Positions 9,064-18,900 of a stretch of 64,000 nucleotides of DNA are shown here, in pieces. The DNA is taken from NCBI RefSeq assembly GCF_008087665.1, contig NZ_CP042912.1, positions 3,534,001 to 3,598,000 of the forward strand. Reading direction: 5' to 3'. Each line of letters starts with the position of its first letter. Positions within the stretch are counted from its first letter, which is position 1. The position numbers were made by a program, and so were the translations under genes. Source of the DNA: Mariniblastus fucicola. GTDB lineage: Bacteria > Planctomycetota > Planctomycetia > Pirellulales > Pirellulaceae. The notes under the pieces were generated by a model. It was not told the origin of the DNA. It worked only from the letters and a program-made list of their open reading frames with translations, and ran no database searches.

Positions 9064-10515
9064 ATGAACTCAACCATCATCAAACCACTCTTCATCTTTG
9101 CCACGCTGGCAATCGCATCGGTCGTCACATTCGAGCGCACCTTCGACGAGAAAATCACCCACCGCATCACCACTGTCGACGACAACGCTCTGACATTCGC
9201 CGTCGGCAAAGCAGCCAAATTCTCCACCTCGATCAACGGACGGTCTCATCAACAGACGCCGATAACGTCCTTTCGCGGTTTCCAGTACGCGACTTGGTAT
9301 GATGCAACCCGAAACGTTTGCGTTGGTCGAAGGCAACTGCCTGATGGCCCTTGGGAAATCATTCGTCTCCTGGACCACAAGATTCAATCCAACGATGCTC
9401 ACAACACAGTCGTCATTGGCATCTGCCACAAAGACGGCACGATCCATCTGGCCTTTGACCACCACGCAACCGAGTTGAACTACCGCGTTTCCGCAATCGG
9501 CGCGGCGACCGATCCACAATCGACTCAGTGGAGCACCGAACTCTTCGGCGAGATTCAACATTCGCTTGGCGCGGTTAAGACCGAAGAGCGTGTCACGTAC
9601 CCGCGATTCTTCAACGCTCCCAATGGAAATCTGATGCTGTACTATCGCAGCAAGACCTCAGCTGACGGCGATGGAATGATCGAAGAGTACGACGGAGAGA
9701 AACACCAATGGTCGCCAGGATTGGGCAAGTTCATTTCCAAAGACATCGGCACGTTTAGCGCTGGCGGCAAGACAAGCCTCGCTCGTTGCCCCTACATGAA
9801 CGATCTGTGTTACGCCGGAGACCGGCTGCACGCATCATGGATTTGGCGTGACCGGTTTAAGAAAACCCAATCGAAGAATCAGCACGATCTCTGCTACGTC
9901 TACAGCGACGATCACGGGCGGACCTGGTGCAACTCCAACGGAGAAGTGATCGGGAAAACGAACACCGATTTCATTCATCTTGATTCGCCGGGACTGGTGG
10001 TTGCTCCGATTCCGATCGGCTCTGGCATTACGAATCAAAACACGCAGTACGCTTATCCCGATGGCAGGGTCCACATCGTCGCGAGGCAACGTGACGATGC
10101 GGTTGGAGAAGGTCGTTATCGACACTGGTGGAGAGACTCAGACGGCAAGTGGCACAACGAGCCGATTCCCTTCACTGGCAAACGCCCGAAGTTGCTCGGC
10201 GATTCAGAACGTTCTTTGTTGCTTGTTTTCAATACCGATGACGAGGACATGCGTATCGTCAGGGGCACACCAAACTCCGATCGCAGTTCATGGCAGTGGA
10301 GCCGAGTTGACCTTCCGTTTTCGCTGGACGTGATTGGCGAGCCGATGGTGGATTACGCGCGGTGGGAACAAGAGAGTGGAAAAGTGCTGTCCATTTATTG
10401 CCAAAGAGAACCTACGAAGCTAATCGAAACCAACCAACCCGGCCCTGTCGACGGAGCCCCCTCGCCACTTCACGTGCTGGATCTTTCGTTTGCGTCTGAG
10501 AGGATGGGGAAATGA
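9064..10515 (+). CDS. BNR_4 beta-propeller, probable polysaccharide lyase
   Basis: A 483-aa protein with an N-terminal signal-like hydrophobic segment. I chose ATG 9064 over an upstream TTG at 9025 because the latter lies inside the palindromic repeat. The whole protein is a BNR_4-type propeller with Asp-box-like turns (YSDDHGRTW). Candidate active-site residues are H113 (DAHN), H133/H134 (FDHH), Y179 and R181 (TYPRF), R195 (YYR) and Y244 (CPYMND). Their order and spacing match what I recall of the His/His/Tyr/Arg/Tyr set of PL25 ulvan lyase; that equivalence is from memory and not aligned. It is a paralogue of the protein at 4669-7443 without that protein's inserted domain or dockerin. Role inferred: endo-cleavage of a uronate-rhamnose glycan. 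Confidence 0.78.
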   Translation: MNSTIIKPLFIFATLAIASVVTFERTFDEKITHRITTVDDNALTFAVGKAAKFSTSINGRSHQQTPITSFRGFQYATWYDATRNVCVGRRQLPDGPWEIIRLLDHKIQSNDAHNTVVIGICHKDGTIHLAFDHHATELNYRVSAIGAATDPQSTQWSTELFGEIQHSLGAVKTEERVTYPRFFNAPNGNLMLYYRSKTSADGDGMIEEYDGEKHQWSPGLGKFISKDIGTFSAGGKTSLARCPYMNDLCYAGDRLHASWIWRDRFKKTQSKNQHDLCYVYSDDHGRTWCNSNGEVIGKTNTDFIHLDSPGLVVAPIPIGSGITNQNTQYAYPDGRVHIVARQRDDAVGEGRYRHWWRDSDGKWHNEPIPFTGKRPKLLGDSERSLLLVFNTDDEDMRIVRGTPNSDRSSWQWSRVDLPFSLDVIGEPMVDYARWEQESGKVLSIYCQREPTKLIETNQPGPVDGAPSPLHVLDLSFASERMGK

Positions 10516-10665
10516 GCCGCGGAGGACTATTGGAGAGATGTTACGGCGTCCAGCTCGAAGCTCGTGTCGTATAATGGCAAGAAGACTGTTCGAACGCTTT
10601 TCACGACTCAACGTACTGGAAGAACAGTTGCAACAGTTCGAATCGGTTTTATTGAGGAGCAGAAT

Positions 10666-11841
10666 TTGGCTTGGCATTCACCAGCTGTAATTTCAATCGT
10701 TTTCGCGGTGTGTTACGCGGTTGGGGTTGCGCAAAGAGCCGTTCAAGAATCTAGTGTTCAGTCGCGTACTGGACAATCAGAAAATTCCGAGTTTCGGCCG
10801 ATCAACGGGATCATCGAACTCAACGTTCGACCAAGTCAAGTTCTTTTTCACCAAGGCTCTGTATTCGTTGCCTCTTGGCATGACCAGCAGATCCTTTCTT
10901 TTGATACCGAGACCGGAAAGCTGCTCGCCAAGTTCGACGCTTTTGATCAATATGAACATCTCAACAGTGACGGTAAAGTTCTTACCGGTTCGAGCAGGCC
11001 AGGTTCGATGGCTGTTGCAAAAGAAAGGTTGTTTGTAAATCAGGCTTTTGGCAGTTCGATCCTCGTACTTGATTCCCGTACGCTGCGAGAGATCACACGC
11101 ATCGAACTTGACAAGCCGAGTCAGGGTAAAGTCACTGCTGCTCCTGACGGAAACGCGGTTTACTTCGCCAGCAACATAGAACGGGCGTTCTATGCCTTCG
11201 ACCCATTTTGCACATGGCTTAAACGCACTCCCTACCCCGACGGCGGACATGGAATTGGGGCTGTGGTCGTTTCCCCGGATTCCCGGCGGCTTTACCTTGG
11301 AATCCAACGTGGCGCATCGGCTGACAACGCTGATCCGCCGTCGGAACTTGCCGGCAAAGTAAATCCACTAGAACAGCTATATGGTGGCCCCATGCTTTCA
11401 ATCTATGACGTTGCGGAGGAAAGATATATCGCCTCAAAAAGCATCGGCGACACAATGCTCGAACGCGGTGTCGATTCAAGCATTGCTTCTGGGATGGTGT
11501 TTAGCAACGATGCGAAATCACTGTTCATCTCAATGCGCCAGTGCGTAGTTGGCGTTCACATTTTCGGCGTAGCGCAAAACAGATTGCTCAAGCCAGTCGC
11601 GTTTCCCACTACGCTTGAACGCCATCGAATACGCGGATGCAACGATGTAGTTGTGCATGATGACAAAGTGTTTGTTGCCCTTCTTTCAAACGACGTGATC
11701 AAAGTCGTGGATCCAGTCACTCAGACAATTGAGAATACTATCGATTGCGGGGAACAAGTTAGCAATATGGCGGTGTTCGAAAAGAAACTTTACGCTTGCC
11801 AGACCAAGCAAAAGCGAATCCTCGTTTTCGAGATTCAATAG
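10666..11841 (+). CDS. Exported YVTN-like beta-propeller protein, function unknown
   Basis: A 391-aa protein starting at TTG 10666; GAGGAG (10654-10659) sits 6 nt upstream and a signal-like segment (residues about 6-24) follows. The frame stays open to a GTG at 10564, the alternative start. The sequence is a chain of four-stranded blade repeats (for example SILVLDSRTLREITRIEL and DKVFVALLSNDVIKVVDPVT), typical of YVTN/lactonase-type propellers. No catalytic signature recognised. It follows the propeller-lyase gene by 150 bp on the same strand. It could bind glycan or protein at the surface, but nothing in the sequence proves this. Confidence 0.7.
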   Translation: MAWHSPAVISIVFAVCYAVGVAQRAVQESSVQSRTGQSENSEFRPINGIIELNVRPSQVLFHQGSVFVASWHDQQILSFDTETGKLLAKFDAFDQYEHLNSDGKVLTGSSRPGSMAVAKERLFVNQAFGSSILVLDSRTLREITRIELDKPSQGKVTAAPDGNAVYFASNIERAFYAFDPFCTWLKRTPYPDGGHGIGAVVVSPDSRRLYLGIQRGASADNADPPSELAGKVNPLEQLYGGPMLSIYDVAEERYIASKSIGDTMLERGVDSSIASGMVFSNDAKSLFISMRQCVVGVHIFGVAQNRLLKPVAFPTTLERHRIRGCNDVVVHDDKVFVALLSNDVIKVVDPVTQTIENTIDCGEQVSNMAVFEKKLYACQTKQKRILVFEIQ

Positions 11842-11997
11842 CAGTAGAAAGCAATTGGCTTCGGTTATTGCCTGGGAGGCAGACAATGCACTGAAGTAGT
11901 TGTTTGTTGCTGCACAAGCGAAGCATGCACAGTTTACGGTGCAAAACTGGCGTTGTCGCTTAGGTTGAAAACGACGACAACTTGAATCAAAGTAAAC

Positions 11998-12221
11998 ATG
12001 GAAGTTGAAATGCATAACAAACGAATTGATGCCGCCGCAGGTGTGGCAATGGCTTGTTTTCGGCTGAACTACTTGCCAAGGCAAATGCTCTCGCCTCTCA
12101 GTCAGGGGCTGAAGTAGTGACGCTGAATCACTTGCGAGAGGCTGCTGGCCCCGCTGTCGAGAAGCTTCTGATGACAATTAACGGTGAACAGGAAACTGAT
12201 GGGCAAAGAAAAGCCGCTTGA
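11998..12221 (+). pseudogene. Possible frameshifted remnant of a small gene
   Basis: The 427-bp gap 11842-12268 holds no intact gene. From ATG 11998 one frame reads MEVEMHNKRIDAAAGVAMAC; a different frame then reads AELLAKANALASQSGAEVV, then TLNHLREAAGPAVEKLL to a TGA at 12219-12221. A single shift near 12055-12060 would join them into about 70 residues of Ala-rich helix. Family not recognised, and a chance open frame cannot be excluded. Confidence 0.25.
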
Positions 12222-12268
12222 ACAGGGAGCGACCGGCCCAGTTAGTACTAAGGTAGAGTTTCACTCAA

Positions 12269-14137
12269 TCAGTTCAACTGAATCCGCACGATTGCTCCAT
12301 CGCGGGTCAGCTTCGCGGCCTTAGAGATCTTCGCTCCGTTATGCTCCACGTGAACTTCGTAGTCACCAAGAAAGCCACGAACCTCGCACTGGCCTGAATC
12401 GTTCGTCGTGACAGACTCGTTGGTCCACCACTGGTTCTTGACCAAGTCGACGTAAACCTTCCCTGCCGGCTTGAGCGTCCAGTCTTTGCGCCAAAGTGCA
12501 GCCGCTGGTTTCCAGTGAGCGTTCTCCCAGAAACCCCACTGGACGATCGAAACGAAATTCGGATGACTGAAACTGGCGATCATCACGTCGCGATAAAAGT
12601 CGGCTTGCAGTTCTTCATCGTCGCCGGCTTCAACATCAAACTCGCTCAACTGAAGCCTCGGAGCGATCGCAGCAAAGTCATCGTAGACTTCCAGCAACTC
12701 TTCGGGTGGTGTCAAAGTCATCAGCTCAAAGTGACCCATGAAGCCGACCGTATCCGGGGCTTGACCTTGTTCGTTCAGGAAGCGGATCACGCGTTTGTAA
12801 GGTTCGCGTTTGTAACCGTTGGGCAAGACCTTGCCTTCGTTGATCGCGTGTCCGGCGTTCGGTGCAAGGCGGCGAGCTTCTTTCATGATGTCCGCGTAGA
12901 TCTGCATCGAACCATATTCGGCTTCGTAGGTGTGCTTGCCCCACGCGATGATGTGGTTGATCGTGTCCCACTCGGTCACGTAGTCCGAGGTTTTCGGGAT
13001 CACGTCGCCCATGTGATCCCAAAGCCACTTGCGATGAGCCTCCGGGTCGCCGACGAACTGTTTTTCCAGAGCGTTGAAGTCCATTGCTCCCCATGAAAGA
13101 TAGTGGCCACGGATTCCGATGTTGTTGGCTTGCAAGAAAGGAACGGCACCCTCGGCGAACACTTTGCGAAGATTCTTTCCGTCGCGAGAGCTGCCCATCT
13201 GTTTCTTCCAGACATGCGGCCGAAGTTCGCTTTCAAAGGTGACCCAATTGAAATTCTCTTTGACTGTCTGGCGATATCGTTGAGCTTCCTTCCACGTGGA
13301 CACGATTTTGCGACCGCTGCGATTCTTTGTGTACGGGAATTGGCTTTCATCAGCACCAAGAAGGTAGGCGTTGACGACGTTGCCAAATCCAAAGGCGTGT
13401 CGCTGCATCTGGATTTTGACGTTGGCATTGGGGACGGCATTGCCAGCGGCATCGACGACCTCGACCGTAAGTTTGCCTTTGCGGATCTTTTCAATCCGTG
13501 CCAGCGCGTCTTTTCGCCATTGAGCGTCAGGTTCGCGGCCCTTGTAGTTGACCGTGGAACGTGGCAGCGATTCGATGTCGTAGTCCGCGCCGTAATTGAT
13601 CAGTTGCAGTTCCGCAATTTCCGCGTTCCTCCCGGCTTCACCCAGCAGGATTTTCATGTTGCCATCGTTGGAATCGCAGTCGGCCGTTGCGGTGAAAGAC
13701 CGGACGTGCTGTTTCCAGGCTCGGTAGGCACCGAGTTTGTATTGATAGACAGGTTTGTCGTCGCCTGATTGCACGTTGAAGTACACGTTGTTTGGCTGAC
13801 CGCCGGCGCCGGGGCGACGCATCCAAAAGGACAGCAAGACAACGTCTCCTTTCTTGATCGAGTCCGTGAAAGGAACCGTTACGGTCATGTTGGTTGGATC
13901 GCTGTAGCGAGTGTCAGATTTGACGAGGTACGACGAATCGAAGGGCATGTCTTCGACGGTTGCCCACTGTGCCGTTGCCGAAACATTGGATTGAGAGAAC
14001 TTGATGTCGGCGTCTTTGTTGAAAGAGAGCAGACTCTGACCTCCGGCCGGTGGCACGATTGGATCTTCGGCGTTGGCTGAGCCGGGAAGGAATGAACCGA
14101 TGCAAACTAGCGCGAGGGTTAATAGGTGTTTGAGCAT
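12269..14137 (-). CDS. GH10-like protein with N-terminal beta domain
   Basis: A 622-aa protein. ATG 14137 was chosen because the signal peptide MLKHLLTLALVCIGSFLPGSANA starts there rather than further upstream near the repeat. After an N-terminal CBM-like beta-sandwich (about 30-170) comes a GH10-like barrel: HAFGFGN, NWVTFESELRP, GIRGHYLSWG, TEWDTINHI, QLSEFDVEAG and QWGFWENAHW. E499 in LSEFD is the candidate nucleophile. H395 occupies the place of the acid/base Glu, exactly as in the protein at the left edge. The C-terminus looks like a short carboxypeptidase-regulatory-like beta domain. Family members cut beta-1,4-xylan; activity is unproven given the missing Glu. Confidence 0.85.
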   Translation of the reverse strand: MLKHLLTLALVCIGSFLPGSANAEDPIVPPAGGQSLLSFNKDADIKFSQSNVSATAQWATVEDMPFDSSYLVKSDTRYSDPTNMTVTVPFTDSIKKGDVVLLSFWMRRPGAGGQPNNVYFNVQSGDDKPVYQYKLGAYRAWKQHVRSFTATADCDSNDGNMKILLGEAGRNAEIAELQLINYGADYDIESLPRSTVNYKGREPDAQWRKDALARIEKIRKGKLTVEVVDAAGNAVPNANVKIQMQRHAFGFGNVVNAYLLGADESQFPYTKNRSGRKIVSTWKEAQRYRQTVKENFNWVTFESELRPHVWKKQMGSSRDGKNLRKVFAEGAVPFLQANNIGIRGHYLSWGAMDFNALEKQFVGDPEAHRKWLWDHMGDVIPKTSDYVTEWDTINHIIAWGKHTYEAEYGSMQIYADIMKEARRLAPNAGHAINEGKVLPNGYKREPYKRVIRFLNEQGQAPDTVGFMGHFELMTLTPPEELLEVYDDFAAIAPRLQLSEFDVEAGDDEELQADFYRDVMIASFSHPNFVSIVQWGFWENAHWKPAAALWRKDWTLKPAGKVYVDLVKNQWWTNESVTTNDSGQCEVRGFLGDYEVHVEHNGAKISKAAKLTRDGAIVRIQLN

Positions 14138-14216
14138 TGAAGTATTGCTTTTGTGGTTTCGGAATGGTTTGTGGTTTGCAGTACAGGCTTTAGCCGGAAG
14201 TTGCTTGAGTTGAAAG

Positions 14217-14336
14217 TACAAGCCCGAAGCGCAAGCGAGTGGTTCATCTGCGCAACTTCATGCCTCTTATCGAGACAAGGCAAAAGCGCATTGCTCAACG
14301 CGCGGCAAAACCACTCGCTTGCGCTTCGGGCTTGTA
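14217..14336. repeat. Intergenic palindromic element, family A copy 2
   Basis: 28-nt arms at 14217-14244 and 14309-14336 are perfect inverted repeats and share the core CCCGAAGCGCAAGCGAGTGG with 8923-9042. The inner spacer differs between the copies. It sits between two minus-strand genes and ends 4 bp from a stop codon. Confidence 0.85.
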
Positions 14337-14340
14337 TTCT

Positions 14341-15852
14341 CTATGGTTTCTCAATCGCCAACGCTATGATTCGATCTGTAGTATTAAGTTGCTTCGAAAG
14401 TTCAGCGATCAGCGATGCATGTTGCGGATCATCTGCAAGGTTCCTTTTCGCAAGCGATAATGACTGATGGTCGAACAGTTCCCGCGCAACGACGTTGCCA
14501 GATGTCGAATTGATCCACTCGGTGTACCGCCATCGCGCGTTTCGCAGGCTGTATCCCGTTGTCTTGCCGCGAGGGTATTGGCTGATGGCGAAGTCGCGGA
14601 TTTTCGTATCTGGCTTGGCAAGGACTTCTTCAAGGCTCTTGCCGTCACAGGATTCGGGAACATCGCCGCCGGTAATTTTTGCCAGCGTCGGGAAGACGTC
14701 AACCATCTCAACCAATGAGTCCGTTTGTTCTCCTTTCGCAAAACCCGGCGCGGAAACCATAAACGGGATGTGCGTATCGAGCTCCAGATTCGTGTGCTTG
14801 CACCACGCTCCATAGTCGCCCAGCTTGTAGCCGTGATCGCCCCACAGCACGATGATGGTGCTTTCGCGAAGCCCCAGCCGATCAAGCTCGGCCAGCACTT
14901 TGCCAACTTGTGCGTCTGCGAAACTGACGCATGCGGCGTAACCGTGTTTCAGTTCACGAGTCTGATCGTCGCTGAGATGGCCGCTGTCTGGCATGCCCAT
15001 ATAGTTCCGCAGCTCACCCCATTTCGTAAACGCAAGCGATGGCGAGCCTTCGGGCAGCGCACGATCGGGAACGTCAAAGTCGTCTCGCTGGTAGAGGTCC
15101 CAGTATTTTTTCGGCGCCGCGAAAGGAAGATGTGGCTTGGCGAATCCAACGCACATGAAGAACAGCTTGTCTTTTACGCCTCGCAACGATTCGATTGCTT
15201 CGTATGCGGTTTGACCGTCTGGATAAGCTTCGTCATCGACATCGGCGATCTCGAACGCGGGGCCTTTGCCGAGCGTTCGCAAGGTGTTGATGTCAACGCC
15301 TCGTTTTTTTCCGTCCTCGGTGCGTTGTTTGATGCCGTCGAGCGTATCTTTGTTGGCGTACTTGATCGTTTTCTTTGGAGAAAGTTTGGTCCAGCTTTTT
15401 TTGTCGTCGCGCGTGTGATGATAGACTTTTCCAAACGAGAACGTTTCGTAGCCGCGTTGTTTAAAGTAGCGCGGCATCGTCATCGCATCAGGCATGACTT
15501 TGGTGATCGGTGTCCACAAATCACAGATGCCTGTTGTGTCGGGATACATGCCGGACATCATGCTAATCCTGGAAGGAGCGCAAAGAGCTTGTTGGCAGTA
15601 GGCTCGCTTGAACAGCACGCCTTGTGTAGCCAGAGCGTCGATATTGGGGCTCTGAATGTAAGTTTTGCCGTAGCAACCAAGCTCTGGACGCAGGTCATCG
15701 ATGTGAAAGAACAACACGTTCTTCTTGTTCGCAGTCGTCGCGCGTGTTGGGCTTGGTTCGTCTGCGAAGAGAATTCCGTTTCCGGTAAGCAGGACGCTGA
15801 CGAAGAGAATGAAGAGTTTTAGAATTTGAAATTGAAAGTTGATCGTTTTCAA
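14341..15852 (-). CDS. Sulfatase, iduronate-2-sulfatase-like, CAPSR signature
   Basis: A 503-aa exported sulfatase. The start is TTG 15852, supported by GGAG 7 nt upstream and an immediate signal peptide. Motifs: KNVLFFHIDDLRPELGCYG (metal site), C91-A-P-S-R followed by ISMMSGMYPDTTG (formylglycine site), a His motif in FFMCVGFAKPHLPF, and LWGDHGYKLGDYGAWCKHTN. The last two are characteristic of the iduronate-2-sulfatase-like branch, which desulfates 2-O-sulfated uronates in characterised members. A uronate sulfate substrate would suit ulvan-type glycans but is inferred. Divergent from the rhamnosidase gene, sharing a 142-bp promoter region. Confidence 0.92.
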   Translation of the reverse strand: MKTINFQFQILKLFILFVSVLLTGNGILFADEPSPTRATTANKKNVLFFHIDDLRPELGCYGKTYIQSPNIDALATQGVLFKRAYCQQALCAPSRISMMSGMYPDTTGICDLWTPITKVMPDAMTMPRYFKQRGYETFSFGKVYHHTRDDKKSWTKLSPKKTIKYANKDTLDGIKQRTEDGKKRGVDINTLRTLGKGPAFEIADVDDEAYPDGQTAYEAIESLRGVKDKLFFMCVGFAKPHLPFAAPKKYWDLYQRDDFDVPDRALPEGSPSLAFTKWGELRNYMGMPDSGHLSDDQTRELKHGYAACVSFADAQVGKVLAELDRLGLRESTIIVLWGDHGYKLGDYGAWCKHTNLELDTHIPFMVSAPGFAKGEQTDSLVEMVDVFPTLAKITGGDVPESCDGKSLEEVLAKPDTKIRDFAISQYPRGKTTGYSLRNARWRYTEWINSTSGNVVARELFDHQSLSLAKRNLADDPQHASLIAELSKQLNTTDRIIALAIEKP

Positions 15853-15994
15853 ACGTGTGCTCCATGAATAGAAACTTTGTTAGCGTTCATGATAAAGCGG
15901 TGTCCGACATCAAAGAACTGCATGACGCAAACGGACAAAGGTTTTAAGATCAAAGTTCGATCGACGGCCAATATCATCGTGTCTTCGGCCGACC

Positions 15995-18900
15995 ATGAAA
16001 ATTCGTACTAATTGTACGTCCACCAGCGAGCAATCTATGCGCGACCTGCGAACACTAGCGAACATCTTCACGTTCTGTGCGTTTTCTTTGTGCACTGCGC
16101 AGATCGTTGCGGCACAAACTCCTGCCCATTCATTGACCATTGGAGAGAACTTCGTCGATCCGATTGGATTCTATGATGCGTCTCCAGTGCTTTCGTGGAA
16201 GCTGCCGGTCAATGAGAAAGTGAAATCGCAATCGGCGTACCAAGTAATCGTGACGTCGCAGCCAGCCGGCAGCTCTGAGAACTCAACACTGTGGGATTCG
16301 GGAAAGGTTGTTTCTGATCAGTCAGTCTGGGTTCAGTACGAGGGTCCGGAGCTGAAATCGAGGCAGCGGATCTTCTGGCGAGTCAAATTTTGGGATCAGG
16401 ACCAGCGAGAATCTGACTGGAGCAATGAGGCCAGCGCCGAAATGGGTTTGCTTTCCAACAGCGACTGGAAAGCCAGCTGGATTGAAGTGCCGCGAACCAA
16501 CGTGGCGACTGACAGGATCAAAGTGCTCAAGGCCGTATACGGAAATCGTGATGGAGACGAACCACAAGTTGTCGACGTGGCTGATCGACTGAATCGCGCT
16601 ATTAAAAATAGTGGCCAACCCGTTCGCGTTGTTCCGCGGAGGCTTGGCGGTGATCCGGCTCATGGAAAGCCGAAAACGTTGTGGGTTGAATACGAAGTTA
16701 ACGGCGAGAAAAAATCAGCCGTCGTCAAAGAAAACAGGTCCTTCGATCCGTTCCCGCCGATCATCGCTCAACCAGGCTATTACTTTCGACGTGAATTCGA
16801 CGTCCCGCGGAAGGTCGTTAAGGCGAGGCTGTACGCTTCTGCGCTGGGAATCTATTCGTTTTACCTCAATGGCAAACGAGTCGGCGACGACGTGCTTTCG
16901 CCGGGCTACACGACGTATTCGAAGCGTACTGAAACGCTGACTTATGACGTGACGCCGTTGGTTCAGAAAGGTTCCAATGCAATCGGGGCTTCTCTGGGTG
17001 AAGGCTGGTACGCGGGCAATTTACTTCTTCGCAAACGCAAAGAACTTGCGGGTTTGACTCCAAAATTGCTGGGGCAACTTGAGCTAACTTACGATGATGG
17101 AAGCGTTCAAACGGTCTCAACTGATGAACTGTGGAAAGGCATGGATGCCGGTCCACTCCAGGCGACAGGGTTCTATCACGGCGAAGACTACGACGCGCGA
17201 AAGGAACTTGGCCAATGGTCAAGCGTTGGTTTTGACGACAAGGCGTGGAAAGCAGTTACGGCCAACGCGATTGAAGCCAAACCGTTGTTGGTTCCCAAGC
17301 GTTTGCCTCCGGTCAAGGTGAAACAGGAAGTGGTGGCGGTCGCAGTGACAGAACCGGAAGCTGGAAAATTTGTGTTCGACTTTGGTCAGAACCTTGTTGG
17401 TGTGCCAAAAGTGACTCTTCCGGTTAAAGCCGGTGAGAAAGTCCTGTTTCGGTTCGCCGAGATGCTTGAGAAAGACGGCACGCTCTACACGACCAACTAT
17501 CGCAGTGCCCGTTCGCAAGCCAGTTACATTGCCGCGAAGGATGGCGAGATCCAATGGCAGCCGGAGTTTTCGTTCTTCGGTTTCCGCTACCTTGAGGTCA
17601 GCGGTCTGACGCAGGGCGATCAGCTGAGTACGGAAGCGGCCGTGGCGATGGTCTACCACACCGATTTCGAATCGTCTGGTTCGTTTACTTCGTCTCATGA
17701 GAAACTGAATCAGCTGCAGAGGAACATTCGCTGGGGGCAAATCAGTAACTTCATTGATATTCCCACCGACTGCCCGCAACGCGATGAACGGCTTGGTTGG
17801 ACGGGCGACGCACAAGTCTTTTGCCCGACGTCTTTCTTCAACTACGACGTGCACTCGTTTTGGGCTCGCTGGTTGCAAAGTGTTCGGGATGATCAGACGG
17901 AAGAAGGAAAGATTCCGCACACGGTTCCGGCCACGAACTTTGGCGTTGCAAGTCCCGGTTGGGCGGATGTGATTGTTACGGCGCCGTGGGATGTTTACGT
18001 GCGAACGGGAGATCAGCGGATTCTGACAGACAACTATGACGCCATGAAGCGTTGGCTGGCCGTTTACGAAAGAGAATCCGAAGGCCTAATCCCAAAGACG
18101 CGCGGATTCGGAGATTGGCTGCAGCCCTACACGAAATCCGACAACAAGGGCGACACGGCTCAGGACTTGATCGCGACGGCTTACTTTGGACGCGATGCAC
18201 GCATCTTGAATTGGACGGCGGATGCGCTCGGCAAGACTGAAGATGCAGAACGCTTCGAAAAACTGCACGCCGATATTCGACAAGCCTTTACGAAGCGATA
18301 CTTCTCAAGCGAAGAAGCGGTCGCTGGCGCTGACACTCAGACGGCTTGCTTGATGGGTTTGGCTTACGATTTGATTGAGCCAGAAGCCAAGGACGTCGCA
18401 GTCTCGCGGTTGATGAAAAAGTTTGAAGAGGCCGACCGCCATTTGCGAACCGGCTTTCTGGGTACGCCACTTTTGGCGCCGGTCTTTGACGAACTTGGAC
18501 AGGCTGACATTTGTTACGAGTTGCTGTTCAAAGAAAGCTATCCCTCCTGGTTCTTTCCGATTAATCAAGGAGCAACCACCATGTGGGAACGCTGGAATAG
18601 CTATAGCCACGCGGACGGATTCGGAAACGCGAACATGAATTCGTTCAATCACTACGCTTACGGTGCCATTGGACAGTTTATGTACGAGCGAGTCGCCGGC
18701 CTTTCACCTGACCCAAAGAATCCCGGCTACAAACATTTTTACGTTCGCCCGCTAATTGGTGGCCCGCTTGAGTTTGCTTCGGCACAGCTCGAAACACCTT
18801 ACGGGGTAGCAAAAAGTGGCTGGAAGAAATCCAAAGGTTCCCTTTCGGTTGAAGCCGTCGTTCCACCAAACACGACGGCAACGTGCGTTTTGCCAACAAG

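Noticed and set aside
14725-15822. 365-aa open frame opposite the sulfatase at 14341
   Set aside because: Antisense shadow of a well-supported sulfatase gene, with no domain.
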